A stretch of DNA of 64,000 nucleotides, taken from the NCBI GenBank assembly GCA_003254925.1, contig QANZ01051370.1:1-64000 (forward strand). The letters are read 5' to 3'. A program made the position numbers and the translations under genes. This document shows positions 23,990 to 35,020 of this stretch, piece by piece (position 1 is the first letter of the stretch; each line of letters starts with the position of its first letter). The stretch is from Chamaecrista fasciculata (lineage: Eukaryota > Streptophyta > Magnoliopsida > Fabales > Fabaceae). A model generated the notes under the pieces. It did no database searches. It saw only the letters and a list, made by a program, of their open reading frames with translations, and had not been told where the DNA came from.

Positions 23990-25892
23990 TTCTGAGCTTC
24001 GGCTTTCCGCAAACCCAAACAAGCTTTTTTTCTCAACAAACGATTTGGGTCGTCTCTACTCTCTAGTCAATACGTTTTGAGTTTGGGAGAGATCGAGACG
24101 GTAATACTAAAAAAACAAAACCATTTTTTAAAGATTTTTTTTCCAAACAACAAATTTTACTGTAAAATTTTTTTTGAATTATAAAAAGCATGACTGCAAA
24201 TCCTCTGTGGAAAAAATAATTTCGGTAATCTTTTAGGTTAAATACTTAAAATGAACTTATTTATTTGACTTGGAATGAGAGAGATATAATCAAATTTATT
24301 TGTTTGACTGTGAAACGAGCGACTTCCTTTTAGAATACAATTTAACCTCGTTTGTTGACGGTCTAAATGGATGGAAAAAGTATTTGTCAAAAGGAACATC
24401 TAACTTTAAACTAGTCACATTCGAACTGAAAACGAGAAAAATATGACTACATTCAATAGTTTAGAACGAAAATGAAACTAAATGCTAACATCTAGGACAA
24501 ATATGAACCTTTTGAAATATTTAGGACTAAAATGAACTTAAAGATATACGTTAAAGACTATTTTGAGGATTGGACCTGATTTTTAAAAGGAGAATATAAG
24601 AACAAATATATAGCAAACTGTATACAATTTTTTTCTATCATATAATAAAGGCTGACTTTGAACTTTCAAATGGTTTGTGAAAATGACCTTAGACGGAATC
24701 CAAGTGTATGATATACATTATTTTAAGGAAAAAATGTTCAAAATTCTGTAATTTACTTATTATGTAAAAAGATCTTCACATCATGAAAGTGATAAGATAT
24801 TCCTTAAATTTATTATCTTATATAAAAGGTTTGTTATGTTATGTTTTCAATTTTAACTATTTTACACGTAACAGTAATAGTAATTTGCACTTGATGAGCT
24901 TAAAAAACATGGACCAACAGCATAGGATATTTTGTACACGAAGAAAATAAAATAAAGCCCATGAGTTTGTGCCATTGGGCCTTCAAAAATAAAATATAAA
25001 ATTAACTTAAAAGCTAATCTTAGATTAGCTTTATTATTTGATTCTTAGTGTTTCATGTTATTGTCACGATGGAATAGTTTGGTGATTTGGTCAATGGTCT
25101 TTGTAGTTTATTATTGTTAACATTAATTGTGTGTGTCGTGCCTTAGCTCAAATCGAATCAACGAGTAAACAAATCTAAATATGAACTATGAAAGTGTGAA
25201 TCCACTAGTGTGAAGGAACCACTCTTTCTAATTTATTCATTTATATATAGATCACTCTTGTTTCAATACTTTAGTTTCTAAAATAGACAAAACACCTTTC
25301 AGTACAAAATATTATTATTATTTTTAGTTAGCAATAGACTTTTGAATCCAAAGACTTACTTAAACATACAAGTGTAATAAAAATGTTGATTGTTGAGGTT
25401 GATTGAAAGAAAGTAAAGTTATTGAATTTTATTAAAATAAAAGTCTTATATTGTTTAAAAATAAAAAATGTTGGTACGTCGTCTCAACATTATATAAAGG
25501 GATTTAAATTTAGTTTTAATATGCACCAAATCAATATGTATTATATTTTACTTCTAAATTTATATGTTATGTATTTTAGAGTGTGGAAGTATAGTAAAAT
25601 AATTTATTTGAAAGAGTGTGGATATACTTAGAGTACGAGTTTAAAAAAATAGTGTGATATATATTCATCCAAGATATTATAAAAAAAGTTATATACAAAT
25701 TAGAGATATGGTTGAATCCACTAAGGAGAGAATCATGATGCACCACTTTTTTTAAAAAAAATATTGAAAATTCGTAAAATAACTAAAAACGTGATCCAAT
25801 CAACATAAATTAAAGATGGAATAAAGTGATATACACTTAAATTAAAATATCTCACATCCTTATTATCAACATGTTATCATCAAGACATAAAA
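23990..25892. other. Intergenic DNA, no gene seen
   Basis: The first 100 bases are likely the cyclophilin 5' leader and promoter. The rest is AT-rich with only chance reading frames. Confidence 0.55.
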
Positions 25893-26783
25893 TCTGCTCT
25901 GATTATAATCAGAGTATAATTATAATCAAAGTTGATTATTTGTGAATTGGTATTTGGATGAAAGTTGATTATTTGGTGTGAAATTATTGAAATAGGTATG
26001 TAATGATTGTGGTTGGTAGATAGAAGGGTAAGAAAATTGATAAATTGTATAGGGGTAGAAATAGAAGAAAAAGTTGAAAAAAGTAAGATGTGATTTGACT
26101 AATAATCAAAGTGTATTTGGATGTGATTGTTGTTTTAAAAAAATCAGATTTTGTTACTGTTTGCCTTGGGAATCGTGAAAATATGATTATAATCATAGGC
26201 AACTTGTGAGGTGTTTATTTCGTTTGGTCGACCATTCTATTTTTGCCTCCGAAATGGTGGATCAAAAGGACTAAAGTGTAGTAATCAGGCCCCGACATTC
26301 GGTGGACTATCAAAAAAATGGTCCACCGTTTGGCACAAGATGAGAGAGAATGTAAAAAAGCACTCCGGACCCGAAAAAAAATTTCAATGTGGCTCATTTC
26401 AGGTATTTGGTCGACCAATTTTTGCATCGGTGGACCGAACGTCGGACCTGATAGCATTCTCAGGTTGAAATTTGGTCGACCATTTTTTGAATCGGTGGAC
26501 CGGACGTCGGGCCTGATATCATTCTCAGGTCGATATTCGGTCCACCGTTGACAGAATCGGTCGACTATTTCAGGTAAATTACTATTTTAGCCTTATGATG
26601 TGTGATTGAATGTATTAGAATATTGGTAATTATAGGTATATATATAAGGGTATAAGTGTAATTGGGTGTGCTTGATTATAAAAAAATCAAGTTTATAATT
26701 TGATCAGAAAATAAACGCAAACGAACATACTTATTACGATTATAATCAAAGCAGATTATAATCAGAGCACAAACGAACTGGGC
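25893..26783. mobile_element. Inverted-repeat element with internal 65-bp repeats
   Basis: CTGCTCTGATTATAATC at the left and TGCTCTGATTATAATC as the reverse complement of the right end form inverted termini; the right end extends about 18 bp further (to GGGCC). The interior is unusual: units near 26405, 26470 and 26535 repeat with a 65-bp period and carry GGTCGACC and GGTGGACC palindromes. No coding capacity is apparent. Confidence 0.6.
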
Positions 26784-26920
26784 CTAAGTAAGCAACCCAA
26801 CTTTTCTAAAAGAATTATCCATAATTGCTTGCCAACTTTGCATGATATACTTGTTGCGTTAAAGAAAGCTACTTCCTTTATCCTTGTTTCAACTGCTTTT
26901 GATGACAAAACAACTAAACA

Positions 26921-27000
26921 AGTATGAATACAAAGTTTGGAAAAAAAAAAAAAAAAAAAGANNNTGGAAAAAAAAAAAAAAAAAGAGTATGAATACAAAG
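26921..27000. mobile_element. Poly-A insertion with 15-bp direct repeats and an N gap
   Basis: AGTATGAATACAAAG at 26921-26935 and 26986-27000 flanks TTTGG plus two A runs separated by NNN. This looks like a poly-A retroposon tail. The doubled TGG-A(n) block around the N's may be an assembly artefact. Confidence 0.5.
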
Positions 27001-27131
27001 GTAAATTAGTCAATAAAATCTTAAAAAAATAAAAAATGGTGAGAATGCCCAATCCCAATAAAAGAAAATCAAAGACTCGGTAAAAAATAACGCCAGATGA
27101 AACATGTGTCTAAGCCTAAAAAATATTATAC

Positions 27132-27175
27132 ACCTTTCAGTGTTTTTTTTTTGGTAAGCAACCTTTCAGTGTTTT
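27132..27175. mobile_element. Micro-insertion with 15-bp direct repeats
   Basis: ACCTTTCAGTGTTTT at 27132-27146 and 27161-27175 flanks TTTTTTGGTAAGCA; on the other strand the insert is TGCTTACC plus poly-A. Confidence 0.8.
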
Positions 27176-28550
27176 CATGTATTAGGAATATACATGTTAA
27201 TCAAGGGAATATAATATTATTACTTTCTTTGAAGATTTACAAATCCTCAGGCAACATGAGAAATCGTTGCTTTTCCTGTGGTTTACAATTAAATTAATTC
27301 TTCTCCAAGATGCTCTCAATTCATTTTGGGATGTTTTTTTTCTCATACATTGTAATCTATTTAGTCTTTTCAGTAATAATAAAAATTAAGGGTATGTTTG
27401 GCATCCCTCAAATCCTAATCCAATCCTAATCCAATCTCATCTCATTCTAGGATTAGATGAACAGTGCGTGTCTGTACACGGTCTAATAAAGAAAATACAT
27501 GAAAATTGAAAACTCACATCCCCTCTCACCAGAGTCAACTTTTTTTCCTATATTTTTCACGCCAACGAAATTTTATTCTATTTTGTTTTTGGTGGATTCT
27601 ATTGTACTCATAAATATTAAAATACGAGTGTTTTGTTTTTAGGTTGGGACTTGGGACTTGGGAAGTCATAATATGAGTTAGTGCTCTTATTGGTAGTTTT
27701 CATGTAAAATTAATAGCTGTCATTATTGGTACTCGTTTTTTTGGTTTATTTATATAAATAATATTAAAAAAAATATTTAGATTTTTAGGACAAAAAAAAC
27801 TATTAAGATTTTTGGGACACTCGGATATGGTCCGAGTATCCCAATACAGGTGGCCCAATCACCCGGTGCCACGTGGCACCGGGTGGAATTTTTTTTAAAA
27901 ACTTTTTTTAATTTTTTTGNTATTTAGATTAGTTATTAAGATGATGGAAGATTGGCTTAAAATATCTTACTATATTTTATTTCAATTTTTAATTTCTAAA
28001 ATAAAATGAAAAAGTCATACTTATAGTTATATACATTTATTTGTTTTTATTTGTCTTTTTCAAATATATAAGTCTCGTGACGTAAATGTACATTTCCTCC
28101 CAACAATGGTAGCACCACTAGATACCGCCGGCACGAAAAGTCTAAACATTGCAAGTAACAACCAAATATTTCTTTTTTTTTTCTTTTTAAAGAAAAACAA
28201 ACAATGAAATAAGGCTCAACAATAATATTTTTCTATTAGCGCGTCACAATTGCATGTTGAAATAAATTAATATGTAATGATCTGTTGACTTAATTTTTTA
28301 TACTTAATTTTCTGACTAAAAATAATTTGAATCCCAGTTGAACAAAAAGACAAACAATTCTCGAGATTTACGGATAGAAGTATAAAGTATAAACATTGTG
28401 TTCTTTCCAATTAACTTCGTATTGGTAAGGCTGTGAGTTGACTGGAAAACAACATTACTTTTCGAAGTGTGAAGGCTGAAAGAAAATCAAGCATCTTAGC
28501 ACAGAGCAAATAGAGAAAGCAATTTCTGGTTTCTTACTTTCTTTTCAATA
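27176..28550. other. Intergenic DNA before PLC copy 1
   Basis: AT-rich with no gene. A stretch from about 27393 (GGGTATGTTTGGCATCCC) looks like one end of another inverted-repeat element, but its partner end was not found. An N sits at 27920. Confidence 0.5.
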
Positions 28551-28731
28551 ATGTCACTCATTCCCAACGAATCTGCTTTAAAGGTTCTTCCTTTTTTCTC
28601 TCTCATGTACATTCCTTCATTATAAATGGCGCATTTTGTTCTGTGTTCTCTCTCTCACTCTCTGTTTTTCTGCTTTGTCTTTTGAGAAACAGATTGAGAA
28701 TCAAGAAGACGAAGAAGGGATTGTTCAAGAC

Positions 28732-31331
28732 ATGAAGATCTATAAGTACAAAATGCTTATGTTCTTCACCAGAAAGTACAAGATCAACGATCCCGTTCCA
28801 CCTAATGATCTCAAGGACGCATTCTCCAAGTTCGCCGGCGGTGGGACCCACATGTCCGGCGATCAGCTCCGGCGATTCCTCTCAGAGCACCAAGGCCACG
28901 TGGACTTCACTTTGCCGGAATCGGAGGAAATCGTCGAGAAAATTCTGAAACTCCGAGGCCGGAATCACCAGACGACCACCGACGCCGGTCACCGGAGAGA
29001 AGAACAACACGGCGGCGTCACCGTCGAAGACCTCTTCCATTTTCTGCTCTTCGATGAATTCAACGGCCCTTTGAAAACTGAAGTAAGTTAAATTGATCAG
29101 TTCTGTGTCTGCCTGTTTGGTTGCCTAGAAAATCCGAGAAAATGTCATTTGGTGATTTTCTCAAGTGATTGTATTTCAAATTTTCAATTTCAGGTTCATC
29201 ATGACATGAATGCTCCGTTGTCACACTATTTCATATATACAGGGCATAATTCGTATCTGACTGGCAATCAATTGAGTAGTGATTGCAGTCATGAACCGAT
29301 CATAAAGGCTCTGAATCGAGGAGTGAGAGCCATTGAACTTGATTTATGGCCTACTTCCAACAAAGATGATATTAAAGTAGTTCATGGATGGTACAATCTA
29401 AAGATCAAGTTTTATCTTATAGCTAATAATATAGTTCATTTGTGATTTGCATATGGAAAAGTTGTTTACTTTTGGTCCTTTGGGATCAATGCAGGACTTT
29501 TACCAATCCTGTCTCACCCATCAAATGTCTGGAGGCCATCAAGGAGCATGCTTTCGTTGCATCTGAATACCCTGTCATATTAACCATAGAAGACCACCTT
29601 ACAAGAGATCTTCAAGCTAAATTTGCAGAGGTATATAGTCCATAGAGATCTTATTTAACTAAGCTATAAATTACTAATTTGTTTTGATTTTGCAATTGAA
29701 CGATTTTCTTTCTTTCATTTTACTTGTAGATGGCGACTCAGATATTTGGAGACCTTCTTTATTTTCCTGAGACAACAACCTGTTTGACAGAATTCCCATC
29801 ACCAGAATCATTAAAGAATAAGATAATTATATCTACAAAACCCCCAAAAGAATACCTTCAATCCAGAAGTATTAAGGATAGAACCAGCAGTCCTGTGACA
29901 GAAGGAAGTGAATCGTCTGAAGAAGAAACATTATGGGGACAGGACTCGTCAGATTCTATGACTGATCAACTAGAAACTGAGGACAAGGTGATAGTTGACA
30001 CTGAAATTGGCATTCATATATTTGCATTATTATTTATAAGCTTTGTTTGCTTATGTTGTCTCTATATGGATGGCAGAAAGAAAGTAATAAAGATGCCGGA
30101 GGTTGTAATGCATGTGATGATCACAAGTCGTGTTCACATGACTACAAACGCATGATTACAATCCATGCTAAGAAACTCAAGGGTAGCCTGAAGGATAAAT
30201 TGAAGATTGAAGATGAAGTTAGACGCCTAAGTTGGACTGAACTAACTCTTGAAAAGGCTTCTGAATCTCATGGAACTGACATTGTTAGGTATCTGCTAAG
30301 CTTCAATAGATAACAATTTGTACTTCATCTTTTTCCCCCTTATTCTGAATGAAACTGTGATTCTCCCAGGTTCACACAGAGAAATATCCTCAGGGTATAC
30401 CCAAGAGGAACACGTGTCCAATCCTCAAATTTCAAGCCACATATTGGGTGGATGTATGGGGCTCAAATGGTTGCATTCAATATGCAGGTTAGAAAGTTAT
30501 GGCCAAGTCAATGTGTGTTTCTTTTACTGCTTGTTTGAGTATGGTTTATGGTGCTTACATCTATAATTTAGGAATACTAACATATCAGCTTGTTTCTTCC
30601 ATGACAGAGGCATGGCAAGCAGCTATGGTTGATGCAGGGAATGTTCAGGGCAAACGGAGGGTGTGGTTATGTGAAGAAACCTCAAATAGTAATGCAGAAA
30701 CTTCCAAATGAAGAAGAGTTTGATCCTAAAAGAGCACTACCAGTGAAGAAGACATTAAAGGTAAACACATTATCACTGATCACTCTACACTAGTTATTAA
30801 GATAAACTCATCTCTCTTGTGACATCTGAATGTTGTCATGTCCAATAATAGGTAAAAGTATACATGGGAAATGGCTGGAGCTTAGATTTCTCGCCGACAC
30901 ACTTTGACAAATGCTCTCCACCAGATTTCTACACAAAGGTCAGTGAAATAATTCTCATATAATTGACAAAATGCTCTCCATTGAACTTTAATATTGTGCT
31001 TAGTTTTTGGGTTTCATAAATCTTCTTCTTCTTCTGACAGGTCAGTATAGTTGGAGTGCCAGCTGATTGTGCCAAGAAACAAACAAGGGTGATAATGGAC
31101 AATTGGCATCCTGTCTGGGATGAAGAATTTGAATTCCCTTTGAGTGTTCCAGAGCTTGCATTGCTTCGGATAATAGTGAGGGAGAAAGATCAAGGAAAGG
31201 ATGACTTTGGTGGGCAGACTTGTTTGCCAATCTCAGAGCTAAGACTTGGGTTTCGCTCAGTCCCTTTGTATAACAGAAGGGGAGAGAAGTATAAATCTGT
31301 AAAGCTTTTAATGCGGTTTCAACTTGAATGA
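28732..31331 (+). CDS. Phosphoinositide-specific phospholipase C, tandem copy 1
   Basis: Plant PI-PLC: Ca2+-dependent hydrolysis of phosphoinositides at the plasma membrane to diacylglycerol and inositol phosphates. Nine exons: 28732-29082, 29194-29390, 29495-29630, 29730-29987, 30077-30288, 30370-30487, 30608-30760, 30852-30938, 31041-31331; 600 aa. Order: half EF-hand-like N-terminus (1-117), X domain with catalytic His135 ([13 protein letters not shown]), Glu165 and Asp167 (IELDLWP), His181 and Glu215; acidic Ser/Glu linker; Y domain from about 340 (RMITIHAKK, then VYPRGTR and [13 protein letters not shown]); C-terminal C2 domain ending LLMRFQLE. After the second catalytic His the usual HGR is HGW. 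An alternative start at 28551 through a 109-nt intron would add 24 residues (see findings). Length matches plant PLCs (about 580-610). It is the first of three head-to-tail copies. Confidence 0.94.
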
Positions 31332-32077
31332 ATTTGGAGATGATATCTATTATACATGGCTTTCTAGTTTATAATAATTTTGTTAGAATATTTTAAAATA
31401 AAGAGATGTATTATTTGAAAAGTTGTGTTGTTATATTTGATTATTTATGAAAAATTGTGTACAGTTATGAGTTGTGACTTTTATTGGATAGACATTATAC
31501 CAAAAGGTATCTTTTTAATGGCATCTATCAAAAGGTATCTTTTTAATGGCATCTCTTTTAGGTCTATATAAACCCTCACCATTACACAACAAAGGAATTA
31601 GATTTAATTGTCTTTATCTTGGAGTGCACACATAGATAAACACAAACTGTCACTTAGGAGCGGTTATTGTTGTCTGGGCTTGAGTTTTGGAAGTGCAATC
31701 CATACTCAAGGGTCTTCATTGTATCCTAAAGGAAATTTGTCGGTTACCTAACTTGCACCCTATAAGATAAGAATAGGTGGTGACAAATTAAGCCTAAAGG
31801 AAAGTGATACCACGCCTTGGAGATTCTCTGTGCAGTACTTTCTTCTTCTTCATTTCTGCAGAATTTTTCTCTTCTAAGAACCCATCCAATTTACAAATTT
31901 CATTGTGATAAGAATTGTAACTGAGCTGCTGACCATATTGTAAATGTATATTCAATCCACAAGATTATACATGCTAGATGGTTTCTTTGCACACAACTTT
32001 CAAACAAAATTTCAAGTTCCACAGGATAGGCCACCACTTCATGTTCATTTCAACTGATTCTGTCCCAAGGATTGTTA
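31332..32077. other. PLC copy 1 downstream region
   Basis: 3' untranslated DNA and unrecognised intergenic sequence; contains a 28-bp-period direct duplication at 31501-31555 (CAAAAGGTATCTTTTTAATG repeated). Confidence 0.5.
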
Positions 32078-32086
32078 ATAAAAGAA

Positions 32087-32486
32087 GGGTAAATTACACT
32101 TTGGTACCCTGTAGTTTGACCCTATTTCACTTTGGTACCCTGTGGTTTGAAACTTGACACTTTGGTACCCTGTGGTATTCTCCATTAACACTTTGGTACC
32201 CTTTGGAGCTACTTTGTAATTTTAACCATAATAAGTTTTACAAAAATTACATATTGACCCCAAAAAAATTTTAAATTTTTCATTTTAGTCCCTATATAAT
32301 ATGTATCCAGGGACCTATTTGTAATTTTTTGAAAATTTATTGGGGTCAATATGTAATTTTTGCAAAATTTGTTATAGTTAAAATTACAAAATAGCTCCAA
32401 AGGGTACCAAAGTGTTAATGGAGAATACCACAGGGTACCAAAGTGAAATAGGGTCAAACTACAGGGTACCAAAGTGTAATTTACCC
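32087..32486. mobile_element. Mutator-type foldback MITE with perfect 9-bp TSD
   Basis: A 400-bp near-palindrome. GGGTAAATTACACTTTGGTA starts the left arm and its exact reverse complement ends the right arm; the arms pair over about 150 bp or more. Flanks carry the identical 9-mer ATAAAAGAA at 32078-32086 and 32487-32495. A relative sits at 59254 and a half copy is nested at 40038. Confidence 0.95.
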
Positions 32487-32495
32487 ATAAAAGAA

Positions 32496-33062
32496 TGACT
32501 TTATATCAGGAATTCCTTTGAGATTGAGAGTTCATATAAAAACATCTATCGTTATCACAAGTTGAGAAATTACCAGGTGATTCTGAGTCTTGAGAAAAAT
32601 TATGTCCACTAAAGTCTTTTTATTAACAAACCTCATACACTTGAATGATTCTCTACTCTATTCTTTTTGGGTGTGCCTTCAGGACCATAAATAAAACTGG
32701 GTACAATCTGATTCCCAGCGAATTAGCTTCCTTTGTCTTCTCGTTGAACGGAAAGAATTTCAACAATAATCGACAAGAACAACTTGCTATGCCACTGAAA
32801 AGTAGTTCAAATCAAAATAATTCATCAACCGTGTTCATGCGAGCATTCTTACAAATACAAGGCGTGCACAAGTTGTTGCATATAACAGAATATTACTCTC
32901 TCCAAGGACGTGGAATCTGGGTTTCCTTATATATTTTCCTTCGTTCATTTTACTGAAGATGAGAGCAAAAAGCATCTTTATTCCATCATTGATAGCAGCA
33001 CCTACCAACGTCAATTTCATGTAGTTATCATCAGAGCGACCTCAAAGTAACCTTTTATCCTA
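32496..33062. other. Intergenic, no gene seen
   Basis: AT-rich; the reading frame across 32645-32956 has no recognisable domain and no codon-like pattern beyond chance. Confidence 0.5.
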
Positions 33063-33063
33063 A

Positions 33064-33365
33064 AGGACTAATTTTATCCCAAAATTTTACGTCGATTGTC
33101 AATTTCGTCTTCTAATATTTCACATTATACAAAAAAATTTACGTGACTAATAATAATATGTAATGTAAAAGTTGATAGAAAAAGAAACTCAAATCCTAGT
33201 GCAGATTGAAAAAACATGATGCAATTTGTCATTAATTTATCGAAAGAAATTAGTGGAGGACAAAATTGACTAAAATGTAAAATATTGGGACAAATTTGAC
33301 AATAAAAAAATATTGGACACGAAATTGACAATTGACGTAAAGTTCCGAGACGAAACTAATACTTT
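33064..33365. mobile_element. MITE, about 300 bp
   Basis: Inverted ends: left GGACTAATTTTATCCC then TTTTACGTCGATTGTCAATTTCG-like sequence; the reverse complement of the right end reads TATTAGTTTCGTC then CTTTACGTCAATTGTCAATT. About 50 bp pair imperfectly. No clear target duplication. Confidence 0.65.
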
Positions 33366-33552
33366 TGTCATTCTTTTAATTTGTTGCCCCGAGCCCCCGA
33401 CGCCATAGAAGAACTTAGATACACCAAGAAACCAAGAGAGAAAAAATACCTTTTGCTTTAATTAATAGATTTTTTTTGTTAAAAAATATATTAGTTAGTA
33501 GTACACTTTAATATACTGGAGCATGTGTGTGATGGTTTCATGATACAACTGC

Positions 33553-34131
33553 GGCAAAACACTCTTTCGTATCCCTAATGTTTGTGGTGATTTTCAAATA
33601 TGCTCCTAACATTTCATTTGTGTCAGTTGTGCTCCCAATATGAAATGTTAGTTTCAATTATGCCATCAATTTCAATCATCCACAAAAAAAACACAATTTT
33701 CGCACGATTTGAGCTCGGTTTTGATCAGATTTCATATGAGTTTTAATTTTCGGATATCACAAACTTGATTCCTTAGATCAATTTCGAAGATTAAGCTCAA
33801 AATAGCCCCAAACTCGAAGAAAATCGGACCCGATGAACCCTAAAAAGGACCAAAACGAAATGCAGCAAAACGAAGCATTTTTTTCTCAAAATTTCCATGT
33901 GCAAAATGATCCTTAGTAGCCAAAAATGAGTACCCATAAACTCATTTATCAAAACAAATTGAAATGAACACGGATCGAAGCTCAAAAGTTCCAAAAAACG
34001 ATACACTAATGAGGGTGGGGGCATAATTGAAACTAATGTTTCACATTGGTGGCACAACTGACACAAATAAAACGTTAAGAGCATAATTGAAAATCACCGC
34101 AAACGTTAGGAGCACGAAAATGTGTTTTGCC
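33553..34131. mobile_element. MITE, 579 bp, about 110-bp inverted ends
   Basis: Left end GGCAAAACACTCTTTCGT and reverse complement of the right end GGCAAAACACATTTTCGT align, as do the following segments (GGTGATTTTCAA, TTTGTGTCAGTTGTG, TTAGTTTCAATTATGC). No clean target duplication was seen. No coding capacity. Confidence 0.8.
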
Positions 34132-35020
34132 TAGACCCTATGCTTTCTTCATAGGCGCTGCAAGTGCCTGCCAAGAATTATCTTAATTATCTATATTTTT
34201 TAGTGATAATTGTTGGAAATTCAGATTCTCTCTAAATTAAAATGTCAATTTTGAAAAGAAAACGAGACAAACTTGCATTTCATAGAAATTAACAAATCTA
34301 TGTCCTTTTGTTTCTGAAACTAATTACGTCGGTTTCTTAAGAAATTGAAAGAATCCAAATCCTTACGATAATATGAACTTACATATATTAAAATATCCAT
34401 ACATCTTAAAATCTAACTAATTGCTATAATCCAAACTATCTGATTTTAATCATGACAAATCTACTGGTAGCCAAAAGTGTATTTATATGCATTGGATATG
34501 GAAATTTGTGGTTACCTTTTTTCAGGATTTGGTCAAAGTTATATAATACTTTTGGCCTACGTTACGTCCATAACATACCTATATATATTTAAGATAATTT
34601 CTTTTTTTTAAGTCGCTTAATAGTTAATTTAGAGAATATTCCCCCCTTAATTTATTTATTTTTTGTCAAGTCGCTTCATAGTCGAAAGTTCAAACTTCAA
34701 AGTCCTCCTCCGATGTAAAAGCATTTTTCCGAGGAGTTTTGCTAAGGTTATAATTTTATATCACTAAATTTGTACTATTATCATTTATCAATTATGTTAC
34801 AATTTTGTTAACCTTTTTTTTTTCAAAGAAAGATCGATTATGCAGTAAATAAAAAAGAAACGCAAAAAGTACGATTTCTACATTCCGCGTCTTAACCGAA
34901 TATTTCAAACTTTCAATCGCTAAAGTTTACTGGTAAATAACAAAAAAATCATTGAAGTTTTCCCAGAAATCTGTTGTCATTGTCTAGGTTTTTTGTTTGT
35001 GAAAGAAATCGATCAAATCC
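34132..35020. other. PLC copy 2 upstream region
   Basis: AT-rich DNA with no gene; the last 100 bases are likely the PLC copy 2 leader. Confidence 0.5.

Noticed and set aside
30318..30566. Apparent frameshift in PLC copy 1 near the Y domain
   Set aside because: The long frame there is out of phase, but splicing at 30288/30370 restores [16 protein letters not shown] in frame, as in copies 2 and 3. No break exists.
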